NCBI RefSeq assembly: GCF_018604545.1
Contig: NZ_CP075896.1
Location: forward strand, 1,054,001-1,118,000
Length of the DNA stretch: 64,000 nucleotides
Direction of reading: 5' to 3'
From: Streptomyces koelreuteriae
Lineage (GTDB): Bacteria > Actinomycetota > Actinomycetes > Streptomycetales > Streptomycetaceae
Within the stretch, counting starts at the first letter, position 1. Every line of letters starts with the position of its first letter. The position numbers and the translations under genes were made by a program. This document shows positions 30,590 to 38,885 of the stretch, piece by piece. Below the pieces are notes generated by a model. It made no database searches. It was not told the origin of the DNA and saw only the letters and a program-made list of their open reading frames with translations.

Positions 30590-31177
30590 GTGGGCGATCT
30601 GCTGATGGTCCGTCACGGCGAGACGGAGTGGAGCCGGAGCGGACAGCACACCAGCTTCACCGACCTGCCCCTCACCGCGCGCGGTGAGGAACAGGCCAAG
30701 TCGCTGGTTCCGCTGCTGGCGGGCCGCCCCTTCGCGCTGGTCCTCACGAGCCCCCTCACCCGCGCGGTGCGCACCGCCGAACTCGCGGGCCTGACGGGGG
30801 CCGTGCGGGACCCGGACCTGCACGAGTGGTACTACGGCGCCTACGAGGGCGTCACGAGCGACGAGATACACCGCACCCGCCCGGACTGGGACCTGTGGAC
30901 CGACGGGGGCCCGGCCGGTGCCGACGGCGCGCCGGGCGAGTCCCCAAAGGAGGTCGGCGTGCGCGCCGACCGGGTGCTGTCCCGGGTGGCGGGGGCGCTG
31001 CCCGAGGGCGATGTGATGCTGGTGGCCCACGGCCACTTCCTTCGCGCCCTGACGGCCCGCCGCCTGGGCCTGACAGCGGCGGAGGGACGCCTGTTCCGGC
31101 TGGAGACGGGCACGGTCAGCCGGCTGTCGACCGAGCACGGACGGCCCGTGATCGCGGAGTGGAACGCGCGGGCGTAA
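30590..31177 (+). CDS. Histidine phosphatase (phosphoglycerate mutase-like) family protein
   Basis: Phosphohistidine-dependent phosphatase of 195 residues. The catalytic motif VRHGETEWS carries the nucleophilic His in RHG, and the second His lies in VAHGHFLRAL; LTSPLTRAVRTAEL supplies the Arg of the pocket. The GTG start is 4 bp after gnd, so it is the last gene of the pentose-phosphate operon and may remove phosphate from a sugar phosphate or side product. The specific substrate is not predictable. Confidence 0.9.
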   Translation: MGDLLMVRHGETEWSRSGQHTSFTDLPLTARGEEQAKSLVPLLAGRPFALVLTSPLTRAVRTAELAGLTGAVRDPDLHEWYYGAYEGVTSDEIHRTRPDWDLWTDGGPAGADGAPGESPKEVGVRADRVLSRVAGALPEGDVMLVAHGHFLRALTARRLGLTAAEGRLFRLETGTVSRLSTEHGRPVIAEWNARA

Positions 31178-31179
31178 CG

Positions 31180-31233
31180 GACGTCGGCCGGGGGTGAGTT
31201 GACGCTGGGTTGACAGCCCCCGGCCGGGACGTC
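31180..31233 (+). terminator. Terminator hairpin enclosing the next promoter
   Basis: GACGTCGGCCGGGGG (31180-31194) pairs with CCCCCGGCCGGGACGTC (31217-31233), giving a 15-bp stem with a two-base bulge, right after the pentose-phosphate operon. There is no T-run. The loop holds TTGACG and TTGACA, the latter being the -35 box for the following gene. Confidence 0.6.
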
Positions 31234-31238
31234 AGAGT
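31210..31238 (+). promoter_or_regulatory. Promoter of the beta-helix membrane protein gene
   Basis: TTGACA (31210-31215), 17 nt, CAGAGT (31233-31238). The expected transcription start falls at about 31245, two bases from the ATG at 31247, so translation could be leaderless. A TTGACG 11 bp upstream duplicates the -35 sequence. Confidence 0.55.
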
Positions 31239-31246
31239 CCCCGCTG

Positions 31247-32713
31247 ATGGAGATCGACAATATGACATCCGCCGAGGAGCGGGTGTGGCGTGCCTTCGCG
31301 CGTGGCCAGGACGTGGACTTCCGTGAGTCGGCGGACGAGGATCCGGAGCGGGGCGCGGACTGGGGGCCCGAACGGACCGTACGCGCGGCCGTGTTGCGGG
31401 CCCTGCTGCTGAGCGCTCCGCAGGAGGACGGCGAGACGGCCACCCTCAGGCTCGGGGGTGCGCGGATCACCGGGGTGCTCGACCTCAAGTACAGCGAAAT
31501 CGATCACGCCGTGCGCCTGAGTCACTGCTACTTCGAGAACGTCCCCGTGCTGTACGCGGCGCGTCTGCGCCAGCTGAACCTGCGCGACTCCGTCCTGCCC
31601 GGCCTGGACGCCGCAACCCTGCGGGTGGACGGCGTCCTGCGCATGTCGGACTGTCTGTTCGACGGGCCCGTGCGGCTCGGCGGCGCGCAGATCGCCGGGG
31701 CGCTGTTCCTGGACCGCGCCGACATCGGCGCACGGTCCGCCGGTCAGCCGGCGCTCCAGCTCAACCATGTGACCGTCGGGGACGGCCTGTCGGCGGCGGG
31801 CCTGCGGGCGCTGGGCGGGGTGCGTCTGACGGGCGCGTCGGTCGCCGGGTCCGTCGACCTGGGCCAGGCCCGGCTGGAAGGCGGCAGGGGCGAGGTCGTC
31901 CTCGACGCGGAGCTGGCCGCGGTGGAGGGCGACGTCCTGCTGCGCGGCGTGGACGTGCACGGCTGGATCGGCCTGCGCGGCGCCCGGATCGGGGGCCGCC
32001 TGGACCTGTCGCACGCGCGCCTGTCGAACCCCGGTGACGCGGCGCTGCGGGCCAGCAGCTGCACCATAGGAGAGGTCTGGCTGCGCAAGAGCCCGCCCAT
32101 GGAGGGCACCCTCAATCTGCGGCGCGCCCAGGTGGACGTGCTGTGGCTGGAGCCGGACGTGGTCCCGGAGGAGGTCCTGCTCGACAGCCTCGTCTACACC
32201 TCCCTCACCCCGCACGCGCCCGCCGAACGCCGGCTCGCGATGCTGGAGCGGGACGGCGAGGGCTATGTCCCGCACGCCTACGAGCAGTTGACCGCCGCCT
32301 ACCGGCGCATCGGCGACGACCACGCCGCCCGCCAGGTCCAGCTCGCCAAGCAGCGCCGCCACCGCGGCACCCTCCCCTGGTACGGCCGACTGTGGGGCTA
32401 TGTCCAGGACGCCACCGTCGGCTACGGCTTCCGCCCCCTGCGGGCCGCGGGCTGGCTGGTGTCGCTGCTCGTGATCGGCTCCGTCGCCTACGCGCTGCAC
32501 CACCCCCAGCCGCTGAAGACGGACGAGGCCCCGCAGTTCAACCCGGTGTTCTACACGCTGGATCTGCTCCTGCCCGTGATCTCCTTCGGACAGGAGGGGG
32601 CGTTCGCCCCCGCCGACGGCTACCAGTGGCTGTCCTACGCCCTGGTCCTCACCGGCTGGATCCTCGCCACCACGGTCGTCACCGGCATCACCAGGACCGT
32701 CAGCCGCCAGTGA
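31247..32713 (+). CDS. Membrane protein with cytoplasmic beta-helix-like repeats
   Basis: About 488 residues, no assigned function. Residues 60-320 contain regular hydrophobic rungs such as ARITGVLDLKYSEI, GARIGGRLDLSHARL and ATLRVDGVLRMSDC, spaced about 20 to 25 residues like pentapeptide or right-handed beta-helix repeats. Two hydrophobic segments near residues 400-420 (RAAGWLVSLLVIGSVAYAL) and 465-485 anchor the C-terminus. The type is common in Streptomyces. ATG at 31247 fits leaderless expression; ATG at 31262, with GGAG 10 nt upstream, fits leadered expression. Its end overlaps the convergent dehydroshikimate dehydratase gene by 14 bp. Confidence 0.75.
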   Translation: MEIDNMTSAEERVWRAFARGQDVDFRESADEDPERGADWGPERTVRAAVLRALLLSAPQEDGETATLRLGGARITGVLDLKYSEIDHAVRLSHCYFENVPVLYAARLRQLNLRDSVLPGLDAATLRVDGVLRMSDCLFDGPVRLGGAQIAGALFLDRADIGARSAGQPALQLNHVTVGDGLSAAGLRALGGVRLTGASVAGSVDLGQARLEGGRGEVVLDAELAAVEGDVLLRGVDVHGWIGLRGARIGGRLDLSHARLSNPGDAALRASSCTIGEVWLRKSPPMEGTLNLRRAQVDVLWLEPDVVPEEVLLDSLVYTSLTPHAPAERRLAMLERDGEGYVPHAYEQLTAAYRRIGDDHAARQVQLAKQRRHRGTLPWYGRLWGYVQDATVGYGFRPLRAAGWLVSLLVIGSVAYALHHPQPLKTDEAPQFNPVFYTLDLLLPVISFGQEGAFAPADGYQWLSYALVLTGWILATTVVTGITRTVSRQ

Positions 32714-34496
32714 GGGCCCGCACCGCGTGCTGGGCGGCCAGCCGTACCGGGGCGTTGGCGGCGCCGTAACCCCGGTAGCCGTCGTCGCGCTGGACCAGTT
32801 CGAAGAAGACGCGGCCGATGGTCCGGGTGTAGCAGTGGCGGAAGACGCCGTGCGCGTCGCGGTCGTAGAGGATGCCGAGGTCGCGGTAGGTCTCCAGCTC
32901 GCCGTCGGCGAACTCGAAGCGGGCGGCGAGGTCGTCGTAGTAGTTCGCGGGGACGGGCAGCAGCCGACCGCCGGCCTCGCGGAAGCGGCGGGCCGCGGCG
33001 ACCACGTCGTCGGTGGCGAGGGCGATGTGCTGGGCCCGGCCGGTGTCGTCCGTGGGCGCGGCGCCGACGGTGAGGGCGATGCGGACGCTGCCGTCGGGGT
33101 TGGTGACGGCCCGGCTGCGCAGCAGTCCGTAGGGGTCGGCGACGTCGACGCTCTCCTGGGCGTGCAGTCCGAGCACCCCGCGGTGGAAGAGGGCCGCCTC
33201 GTCGAAGTGGTGCCAGGGCTGCGTGAGCGCGAGGTGGTCGATACGGCGGATGCCCGTGGGGGCGGGGGCCGGGCCGGTGTCCTCGAAGTCGGCCCGCCAG
33301 TCGGGCAGGCCGGGGCGGCCGGTGGCGCAGAAGAAGAGTTCCGTGCCGTCGGGGGCGGCGACCGCGTCCAGCGGGACGTCCTCGGGGCCGCGGCGGCGGG
33401 GCAGGACGGGTGCCAGCAGCGCCTCGGCACGCCGGGCCGCCGCGGCCGGGTCGGGTGACTCCAGCCCGATCGCGGCGAGCTGCGTGCCGTCACGGCGGAC
33501 GGCCGGCCCGGTGTTGACGAGGATGCGGGCCTCGCCCTGCTCCCAGAGGGCGACGGGCTTGCCGCGGTGCCGGGCGGTGCGGGTGAAGCCGAGGGAGCCG
33601 AGCAGGGCGGTGAGGGGCTCGGCGTCGGGCGTGACCAGCTCGGCGAAGGCGACGCCGGTGGGGACGACGGGGTCGGGCAGGGCGGCCCGGCCGACGCTCT
33701 CCTGGAGGACCAGCAGGGAACGCCGGGCGTCCACGGCGGTCGGGCCGGCGTCGGCCTGGCGGAAGACGTCGTTGAAGACCTCCAGGGAGAGCGGGCCGTC
33801 GTAGCCGGTGCTCAGGACGTGCCGCACCAGGCCCGCGACGTCGAAGCCGCCCTGGCCGGGGAAGCAGCGGTAGTGGCGGCTCCACTGGAGGACGTCCATG
33901 GCGAGCAGCGGGGCGTCGGCGAGCTGGAGGAAGAAGATCTTCTCGCCGGGGATGTCCTCGATGCCCTTGGGGTCAGAGCCGCGCGAGAGGATGTGGAAAC
34001 TGTCCAGGCAGGTGCCGAGCGCCGGATGCCCGGCCGCCTCGACGATGCGCCAGGCGTGGTCGTACGTGCTGACGTGCCGTCCCCAGGCGAGCGCCTCGTA
34101 GGCCACCCTGACGCCGGACTCCCGCGCGAGGTCGGCGAGCCGGCTGAGCTGCTCGGCGGCGAGGGCGTCGTCGTCCACCGCCTGCGGGGAGACGCTGGAG
34201 CAGACCAGGACGGTGTCGGCGCCGAGCCTGCGCATCAGCTCGAACTTGTGCCGGGCCCGCCGCAGGTTCCGGGCGAACTCGGCCTCGGGCACGGCCTCGA
34301 TGTCCCGCATGGGCTGGAAGAGGTCGATGCTCAGGCCGAGATCGGCGCAGCGGGCGCGGATGTCCTCGGGGGTGAGGTGGCCGGCCAGCAGATCGTTCTC
34401 GAAGATCTCCACCCCGTCGAAGCCGGCCCGGGCCGCGGCGTCGAGTTTCCCGGTGAGGGATCCGCTGAGGGAGACGGTGGCGATGGACGTACGCAC
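32700..34496 (-). CDS. 3-dehydroshikimate dehydratase fused to HPPD-like (VOC) domain
   Basis: Predicted to convert 3-dehydroshikimate to protocatechuate. The 598 residues split into an N-terminal sugar-phosphate isomerase/AP-endonuclease-2 TIM barrel (1-270; FDGVEIFENDLL, CLDSFHIL, FFLQLADAP, LSLEVFND) and a C-terminal half with two vicinal-oxygen-chelate repeats resembling 4-hydroxyphenylpyruvate dioxygenase (IDHLALTQPWHHFDEA, FFELVQRDDGYRGYG). This architecture matches QsuB/QuiC-type dehydratases, where only the N-terminal barrel is needed for dehydration. It lies 43 bp downstream of a shikimate dehydrogenase gene in the same operon. Confidence 0.88.
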   Translation of the reverse strand: MRTSIATVSLSGSLTGKLDAAARAGFDGVEIFENDLLAGHLTPEDIRARCADLGLSIDLFQPMRDIEAVPEAEFARNLRRARHKFELMRRLGADTVLVCSSVSPQAVDDDALAAEQLSRLADLARESGVRVAYEALAWGRHVSTYDHAWRIVEAAGHPALGTCLDSFHILSRGSDPKGIEDIPGEKIFFLQLADAPLLAMDVLQWSRHYRCFPGQGGFDVAGLVRHVLSTGYDGPLSLEVFNDVFRQADAGPTAVDARRSLLVLQESVGRAALPDPVVPTGVAFAELVTPDAEPLTALLGSLGFTRTARHRGKPVALWEQGEARILVNTGPAVRRDGTQLAAIGLESPDPAAAARRAEALLAPVLPRRRGPEDVPLDAVAAPDGTELFFCATGRPGLPDWRADFEDTGPAPAPTGIRRIDHLALTQPWHHFDEAALFHRGVLGLHAQESVDVADPYGLLRSRAVTNPDGSVRIALTVGAAPTDDTGRAQHIALATDDVVAAARRFREAGGRLLPVPANYYDDLAARFEFADGELETYRDLGILYDRDAHGVFRHCYTRTIGRVFFELVQRDDGYRGYGAANAPVRLAAQHAVRALTGG

Positions 34497-34539
34497 GTCG
34501 GTACCTCTTCTCTGGGCGTGTCGTTCGGACCCGGGCCCT

Positions 34540-35415
34540 TTAGTTCGGTGCCCCGACGGCCCCGGCCAGTTCGGTCAGGTCCGTCAGCATCCGCGCGGCG
34601 TCGGGTTCCCGCCCGGTGAACAGGCGGAACGCGTCGGCGGCCTGGAAGGCGGCCATACCGCCGCCGTCGAGGGTGGCGCAGCCCAGCGCGCGGGCGGTGC
34701 GCAGCAGTTCGGTCTCCAGCGGGCGGTAGACCACCTCGGCGACCCACAGCCCGGGGTGGAGCAGGTCGGCCGGCAGGGGCAGGCCGGGGTGGGCGGCCAT
34801 GCCGGTGGGCGTGGCGTGGACGATGCCGTCGGCGTGCGCGAGCAGCTCGGCCTGCCGTTCCGGGGGCGCGGCGGCCGCACGGCCCTCACCGAAGGCGCGG
34901 TTCAGGGAGCCGGCCAGGGCGGCGGCCCGTTCGGGCAGCGCGTCGACGACGGTGACCCGCTCGGCGCCGAGGGTGAGCGTGGCGTGCGCGACGGCCGCGC
35001 CCGCACCGCCCGCGCCCAGCTGCACGACCCGCTCCAGCGGTGCGTCGGGCAGTCCGCGCGCGAAGGACGCGGCGAAGCCGGTGACGTCCGTGTTGTGGCC
35101 GGTGGCGCGGCCGTCCTCGAAGACGACGGTGTTGACCGCGCCCAGCGCCTCCGCCTGCGGGGCGAGCGCGTCCAGATGCTCGATGACGAGCTGCTTGCAG
35201 GGATGCGTGATGTTGAGCCCGTCGAAGCCCAGGTCGCGGGCGGCCCGCACCAGATCGCCCACCGCCTCGGGCGGCACCCCGAGCGGATCGATGTCGATGA
35301 GCCGGTACAGCAGGCGCAGGCCCTGGCGGTCGCCCTCCCGCTCGTGCAGCGCCGGACTGAGTGAGGGGCCGATGCCGGAACCGATCAGTCCGACGAGATA
35401 CGAGTCCTTGGGCAC
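34540..35415 (-). CDS. Shikimate/quinate dehydrogenase
   Basis: Oxidises shikimate, or quinate, to the 3-dehydro compound; 291 residues of the AroE family. Substrate motifs GPSLSPALHE and NITHPCK (catalytic Lys), AVNTVVFEDGRATGHNTD (catalytic Asp), and cofactor loop GAGGAGAAVA are present. The segment VVDALPERA after the second strand has Asp, suggesting NAD preference as in catabolic quinate/shikimate dehydrogenases. First gene of an operon with the dehydroshikimate dehydratase and divergent from a TetR gene, so the role is catabolic rather than biosynthetic. No 3-dehydroquinate dehydratase is nearby, so shikimate is the simpler substrate. Confidence 0.88.
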   Translation of the reverse strand: MPKDSYLVGLIGSGIGPSLSPALHEREGDRQGLRLLYRLIDIDPLGVPPEAVGDLVRAARDLGFDGLNITHPCKQLVIEHLDALAPQAEALGAVNTVVFEDGRATGHNTDVTGFAASFARGLPDAPLERVVQLGAGGAGAAVAHATLTLGAERVTVVDALPERAAALAGSLNRAFGEGRAAAAPPERQAELLAHADGIVHATPTGMAAHPGLPLPADLLHPGLWVAEVVYRPLETELLRTARALGCATLDGGGMAAFQAADAFRLFTGREPDAARMLTDLTELAGAVGAPN

Positions 35416-35436
35416 ACGGGCCTCCCGAGCAGCTAC

Positions 35437-35460
35437 CTAATGTACGAACCAGTACGTTAG
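35437..35460. promoter_or_regulatory. TetR operator between shikimate dehydrogenase and tetR
   Basis: CTAATGTAC-N6-GTACGTTAG is a 24-bp inverted repeat with 8 of 9 positions matching per arm. It sits midway in the divergent intergenic region, over a minus-strand TACATT that could be the -10 box of the catabolic operon. A related CTAA-N16-TTAG element lies before the transporter gene. Confidence 0.7.
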
Positions 35461-35557
35461 CTATATCAGCCGAGGACGGGCCCGGGAAGACCCCGCAGAC
35501 GGACGGGCCCCTGCTTCTACAATCACCGGCACCGGCCCCTCCGCCCGAAGGAACCTG

Positions 35558-36223
35558 ATGACCAGCGTCGAAGAACCGGCACGTCCTGGCGAGCGCATCC
35601 GTGACGCCGCCCGCACCCAGGCCGAGATCCTCGACGTCGCCACCCAGGAGTTCGCCCGGGCCGGCTACGACGGGGCCCGGGTGGACGAGATCGCCGCCCG
35701 CACCCGCACCACGAAGCGGATGATCTACTACTACTTCGGCGGCAAGGAACAGCTCTTCACCTCCGTGCTGGAACGGGCGTACGGCGTGATCCGGGAGGCC
35801 GAGCAGCAGCTCGACGTCGACCATCTGGATCCCGTGGCGGCGATCCGGCGGCTGGCCGAGGTGACCTTCGACCACCACGAGCAGCACCCGGACTTCATCC
35901 GCCTGGTCAGCATCGAGAACATCCACGAGGCGCAGCACATCGCCGCCTCCGAGAAGCTCGGCAAGATCGGCTCCCCCGCCCTGGACGTGATCCGCCGGAT
36001 CCTGGCGTCGGGCAAGGAGTCGGGCCTGTTCACGGCCGACGTCGACGCCGTCGACCTGCACGCGATGATCTCCTCCTACTGCTTCTTCCGGGTCTCCAAC
36101 CGGCACACCTTCGGAGCCCTGTTCGGCCGCGACCTGCTGGACCGGGCCCAGCGCGCGCACTACCGCACCATGCTCGGCGACATGGTGATCGCGTATCTCA
36201 CGGCGGAGCGCACCGCGGGCTGA
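35558..36223 (+). CDS. TetR-family regulator of shikimate catabolism
   Basis: Repressor of 221 residues. The N-terminal helix-turn-helix AQAEILDVATQEFARAGYDGARVDEIAARTRTTKRMIYYYFGGK is split in style like classic TetR proteins, with the recognition helix TTKRMIYYYF. The C-terminal domain has the TetR_C dimer helices. It is divergent from the dehydrogenase/dehydratase operon and upstream of a shikimate-type transporter; matching palindromes occur at both promoters, so it likely controls the whole locus with shikimate, dehydroshikimate or protocatechuate as inducer. ATG start with AAGGAA 6 nt upstream. Confidence 0.9.
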   Translation: MTSVEEPARPGERIRDAARTQAEILDVATQEFARAGYDGARVDEIAARTRTTKRMIYYYFGGKEQLFTSVLERAYGVIREAEQQLDVDHLDPVAAIRRLAEVTFDHHEQHPDFIRLVSIENIHEAQHIAASEKLGKIGSPALDVIRRILASGKESGLFTADVDAVDLHAMISSYCFFRVSNRHTFGALFGRDLLDRAQRAHYRTMLGDMVIAYLTAERTAG

Positions 36224-36242
36224 ACGTCCGGCGCGCAACCTC

Positions 36243-36311
36243 TTGACACCAGCGGCGGGCGGGCGCAGCATCACTGGCCATCCCCTACTAACTACCCAGT
36301 GGGTTAATTAG
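36243..36311 (+). promoter_or_regulatory. Promoter and second TetR-type operator before the transporter
   Basis: TTGACA (36243-36248), 17 nt, CAGCAT (36266-36271) form a promoter. Downstream, at 36288-36311, lies a 24-bp element with the same CTAA-N16-TTAG frame as the operator at 35437-35460. Its core CCCAGTGGG is palindromic. Binding there would block elongation. A leader of about 105 nt follows. Confidence 0.6.
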
Positions 36312-36385
36312 CCGCGATCCGGCCCGCCCTCTCTGCTCGCCGTTCGTCTCACTCCGCCTAGGGTGGAGCCCGCTAAGGAGCCGCC

Positions 36386-37744
36386 GTGTCCGTCCCCGCC
36401 ACGCCCCAAGGGGCCGCAGCCCCACCCGGTCAGCCGCAGAAAGCCGCGACCGCCGCCTGGATCGGCAGCGCACTGGAGTACTACGACTTCTTCATCTACG
36501 GCAGCGCCGCCGCGCTGATCTTCCCCGCCGTGTTCTTCGACGAGTCCGACCCGGCCACCGCGACCCTGCTGTCGCTGGCCACGTTCGGCGTCGCGTACGC
36601 CGCCCGCCCGGTCGGCGCGCTGGTCCTCGGGCACTTCGGGGACAAGCTCGGCCGTAAGAAGATCATGGTCTTCACGCTGATGCTGATGGGCCTGTCGACG
36701 TTCCTGATCGGCTGTCTGCCGACCCGGGACCAGGTCGGCACCCTCGCCCCGGTCCTGCTGGTGCTGTGCCGGGTGCTCCAGGGCATCTCGGCGGCGGGCG
36801 AGCAGGCCAGCGCCAACTCCATGACGCTGGAACACGCGCCACCGGGCCGGCGCGGCTTCTTCACCAGCTTCACCCTCAGCGGCACCCAGGGCGGCCAGCT
36901 GCTGGCCACGCTGGTCTTCATCCCGGTCGCCGCGATGCCCGAGGAGCAGTTGCTGTCCTGGGGCTGGCGGGTGCCGTTCTGGCTGAGCGTCGGTGTCGCC
37001 GTCGTCGGCTGGGTCATCCGGCGCAAGCTGGACGAGACCCCGGCCTTCGAACAGCAGGCCTCCGAGGAGGGCGTCGTCAAACTGCCGCTGGTCGTGCTGC
37101 TGCGCGAGCACTGGGCCGATGTGCTGCGGGTGATCGCGTGTGCGCTCATCGCCTCCGTCAGCACGATCTTCACGGTGTGGGCGCTGGCCTACGCCACCAG
37201 CGACGCGGTCGGCATGTCACGTACCGCCATGCTGTGGGTGGGCGCCCTGGCCAATGTCGTCGCGCTCGCCGCGATCCCGCTGTGGGCCACGCTGTCCGAC
37301 CGGATCGGCCGCCGCCCGGTGTTCCTGATCGGAGCGGTCGGCAGCGCGGTGACGATGTTCCTGTACCTGTGGGCCGTCTCCACGGGCTCCTACCCGCTGA
37401 CGTTCCTGACGGGCATCCTCTGCTTCGGCGTCGTCTACAGCGCCGCGAACGGTGTCTGGCCCGCCTTCTACGGCGAGATGTTCACGACCCGGGTCCGGCT
37501 GTCCGGCGTGGCCATCGGCACGCAGATCGGTTTCGCCGCGGCCGGTTTCGCGGTGACGTTCGCCGCGCAGATCGCCGGGCCGGGCGGCGACGACTGGTCG
37601 GCGGTGGCGCTGTTCACGGCGGCGCTGTGCGTGCCGCCGGTGATCGGGGCGCTGTCCGCGCGTGAGACGAACCGGGTTCCCACGGAGGAGCTGGGTGAGC
37701 GTGCCGCTGGTGGGACCGTTCAGCCGGAGAAGGTGACGGCCTGA
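36386..37744 (+). CDS. MHS-family transporter, probably for shikimate
   Basis: Proton symporter of 452 residues with about 12 membrane segments. Family motifs: GSALEYYDFFIYGSAAAL in helix 1, GHFGDKLGRKKIM in the 2-3 loop, and GEQASANSMTLEHAPPGRRG. It resembles ShiA and other dicarboxylate or shikimate carriers. The GTG has AAGGAG 6 nt upstream. Its location beside shikimate dehydrogenase and dehydroshikimate dehydratase, with a shared operator pattern, is the main reason to propose shikimate or quinate as substrate. It is a paralogue of the transporter at 11291-12637. Confidence 0.87.
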   Translation: MSVPATPQGAAAPPGQPQKAATAAWIGSALEYYDFFIYGSAAALIFPAVFFDESDPATATLLSLATFGVAYAARPVGALVLGHFGDKLGRKKIMVFTLMLMGLSTFLIGCLPTRDQVGTLAPVLLVLCRVLQGISAAGEQASANSMTLEHAPPGRRGFFTSFTLSGTQGGQLLATLVFIPVAAMPEEQLLSWGWRVPFWLSVGVAVVGWVIRRKLDETPAFEQQASEEGVVKLPLVVLLREHWADVLRVIACALIASVSTIFTVWALAYATSDAVGMSRTAMLWVGALANVVALAAIPLWATLSDRIGRRPVFLIGAVGSAVTMFLYLWAVSTGSYPLTFLTGILCFGVVYSAANGVWPAFYGEMFTTRVRLSGVAIGTQIGFAAAGFAVTFAAQIAGPGGDDWSAVALFTAALCVPPVIGALSARETNRVPTEELGERAAGGTVQPEKVTA

Positions 37745-37763
37745 CCCCTTGGGTGCCGGGTGC

Positions 37764-37801
37764 GGGCGCGTGGGGGCTGGTCGCGCAGTTCCCCGCGCCC
37801 C
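37764..37801. repeat. Streptomyces-type intergenic palindromic repeat
   Basis: GGGCGCGTGGGG and CCCCGCGCCC arms surround the core CTGGTCGCGCAGTT. I recognise this GGGGCTGGTCGCGCAGTTC-type sequence as a short element repeated in many Streptomyces intergenic regions. It lies between the convergent transporter and VOC genes and can fold as a terminator. Confidence 0.7.
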
Positions 37802-37815
37802 TTCGGGTCGCCTGT

Positions 37816-38226
37816 TCAGCTGTTGGACCAGGCTCGGCGGCACAGCACGAGCCGATAGCCGTCGGGGTCCTCGATCGTGACTCCCCACTCGTTCCAGTAG
37901 GGGTTGGGGGATTCCACCCGCTTGCCGCCGTGCTGCTCCAGGCGGGCGATCCGATCGTCCGGGACCGGGCCGTCGGCGTAGATCACGAGCAGGTCCTCCT
38001 CGGTGGGGCGGGGTTCGACCGGCCTGGCGGCCTCGTGCACGAGCTCCAGATGCCAGTCGGCGTCGGGCCAGCCGAGCATCAGCAGATCGTGCTCCCCTGG
38101 TTCGCTCCCGCCCTCGGCCCGCCACACCACGTCCAGCCCGAGCCCCTCGCGCCAGAACCGCTCAGCCGCGGCGAGGTCGCGGGAAGGGCGGGCGATACGG
38201 ATGTGGCTGCGACCGTTCAAGGGCAT
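37816..38226 (-). CDS. VOC-family (glyoxalase/bleomycin-resistance fold) protein
   Basis: A 136-residue single-unit VOC protein. It starts MPLNGRSHIRIARPSRDL, with the first metal-ligand-type His in HIRIARP, and ends GVTIEDPDGYRLVLC, where the usual late Glu is not obvious. The ATG at 38226 has GAAGAGG upstream and is preferred over a longer frame starting at 38310. It could be an isomerase, dioxygenase or binding protein. A second VOC gene lies 118 bp upstream on the same strand. Confidence 0.8.
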   Translation of the reverse strand: MPLNGRSHIRIARPSRDLAAAERFWREGLGLDVVWRAEGGSEPGEHDLLMLGWPDADWHLELVHEAARPVEPRPTEEDLLVIYADGPVPDDRIARLEQHGGKRVESPNPYWNEWGVTIEDPDGYRLVLCRRAWSNS

Positions 38227-38343
38227 GGCGACCTCTTCTCGTGGCGTCGGTCCGCGACAGCGAGCCGCCTCGCAGCCTAGGAAGCCGACCCCCACGGAGT
38301 CATCGGCCATCCGCCCTGCACCAAACGACCTAGGCCACGGCCC

Positions 38344-38733
38344 TCAGGACTTGGTGTGCACGATCTGGATGAGGTTGCCGCAGGTGTCGTCCAGGACCGC
38401 GGTGGTGAGCGGGCCCATCTCCAGGGGGTCCTGCGTGAACCGCACCCCGAGTCCGCGCAGCCGCTCGTACTCCGCAGTGACGTCGTCCACGGCGAAGGAG
38501 GCGGCCGGGATGCCGTCCTCGACCAGCGCCGTCTTGTACGGCTGCACCGCCGGATGGCCCGAGGGCTCCAGGAGCAGCTCGGTCCCGTCGGGGTCCTCCG
38601 GCGAGACCACGGTCAGCCAGCGGTCCGTCCCCACCGGGACGTCGTGCTTCTTCACGAAGCCCAGCACGTCGGTGTAGAAGCTCCGGGCTTTCTCCTGGTC
38701 GTCGACGAAGACACTGGTGATGTGGATCCTCAT
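38344..38733 (-). CDS. VOC-family protein (glyoxalase superfamily)
   Basis: A 129-residue VOC protein beginning MRIHITSVFVDDQEKARSFY, the usual opening of the small Streptomyces glyoxalase-like proteins. VVSPEDPDGTELLLEPSG gives the central Glu-bearing strand, and LDDTCGNLIQIV the C-terminal strand. GGAGAG lies 6 nt before the ATG; the longer frame reaching 38814 is not needed. Function unknown: members of this type range from fosfomycin or bleomycin resistance to lyases. Confidence 0.82.
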   Translation of the reverse strand: MRIHITSVFVDDQEKARSFYTDVLGFVKKHDVPVGTDRWLTVVSPEDPDGTELLLEPSGHPAVQPYKTALVEDGIPAASFAVDDVTAEYERLRGLGVRFTQDPLEMGPLTTAVLDDTCGNLIQIVHTKS

Positions 38734-38885
38734 GAGGCGCTCTCCGGAGTGTCGGACCTGATCTCGACCAGTCTGCGGCCGTCTCGATCCGACGGTACCG
38801 GTGACCTGTGACATTCACCTGTTCCTGCGCGGTCCGTGCGGGGTATGCCGGATCTCACCTCGACGAGCGCGACGGAGGATGAACG

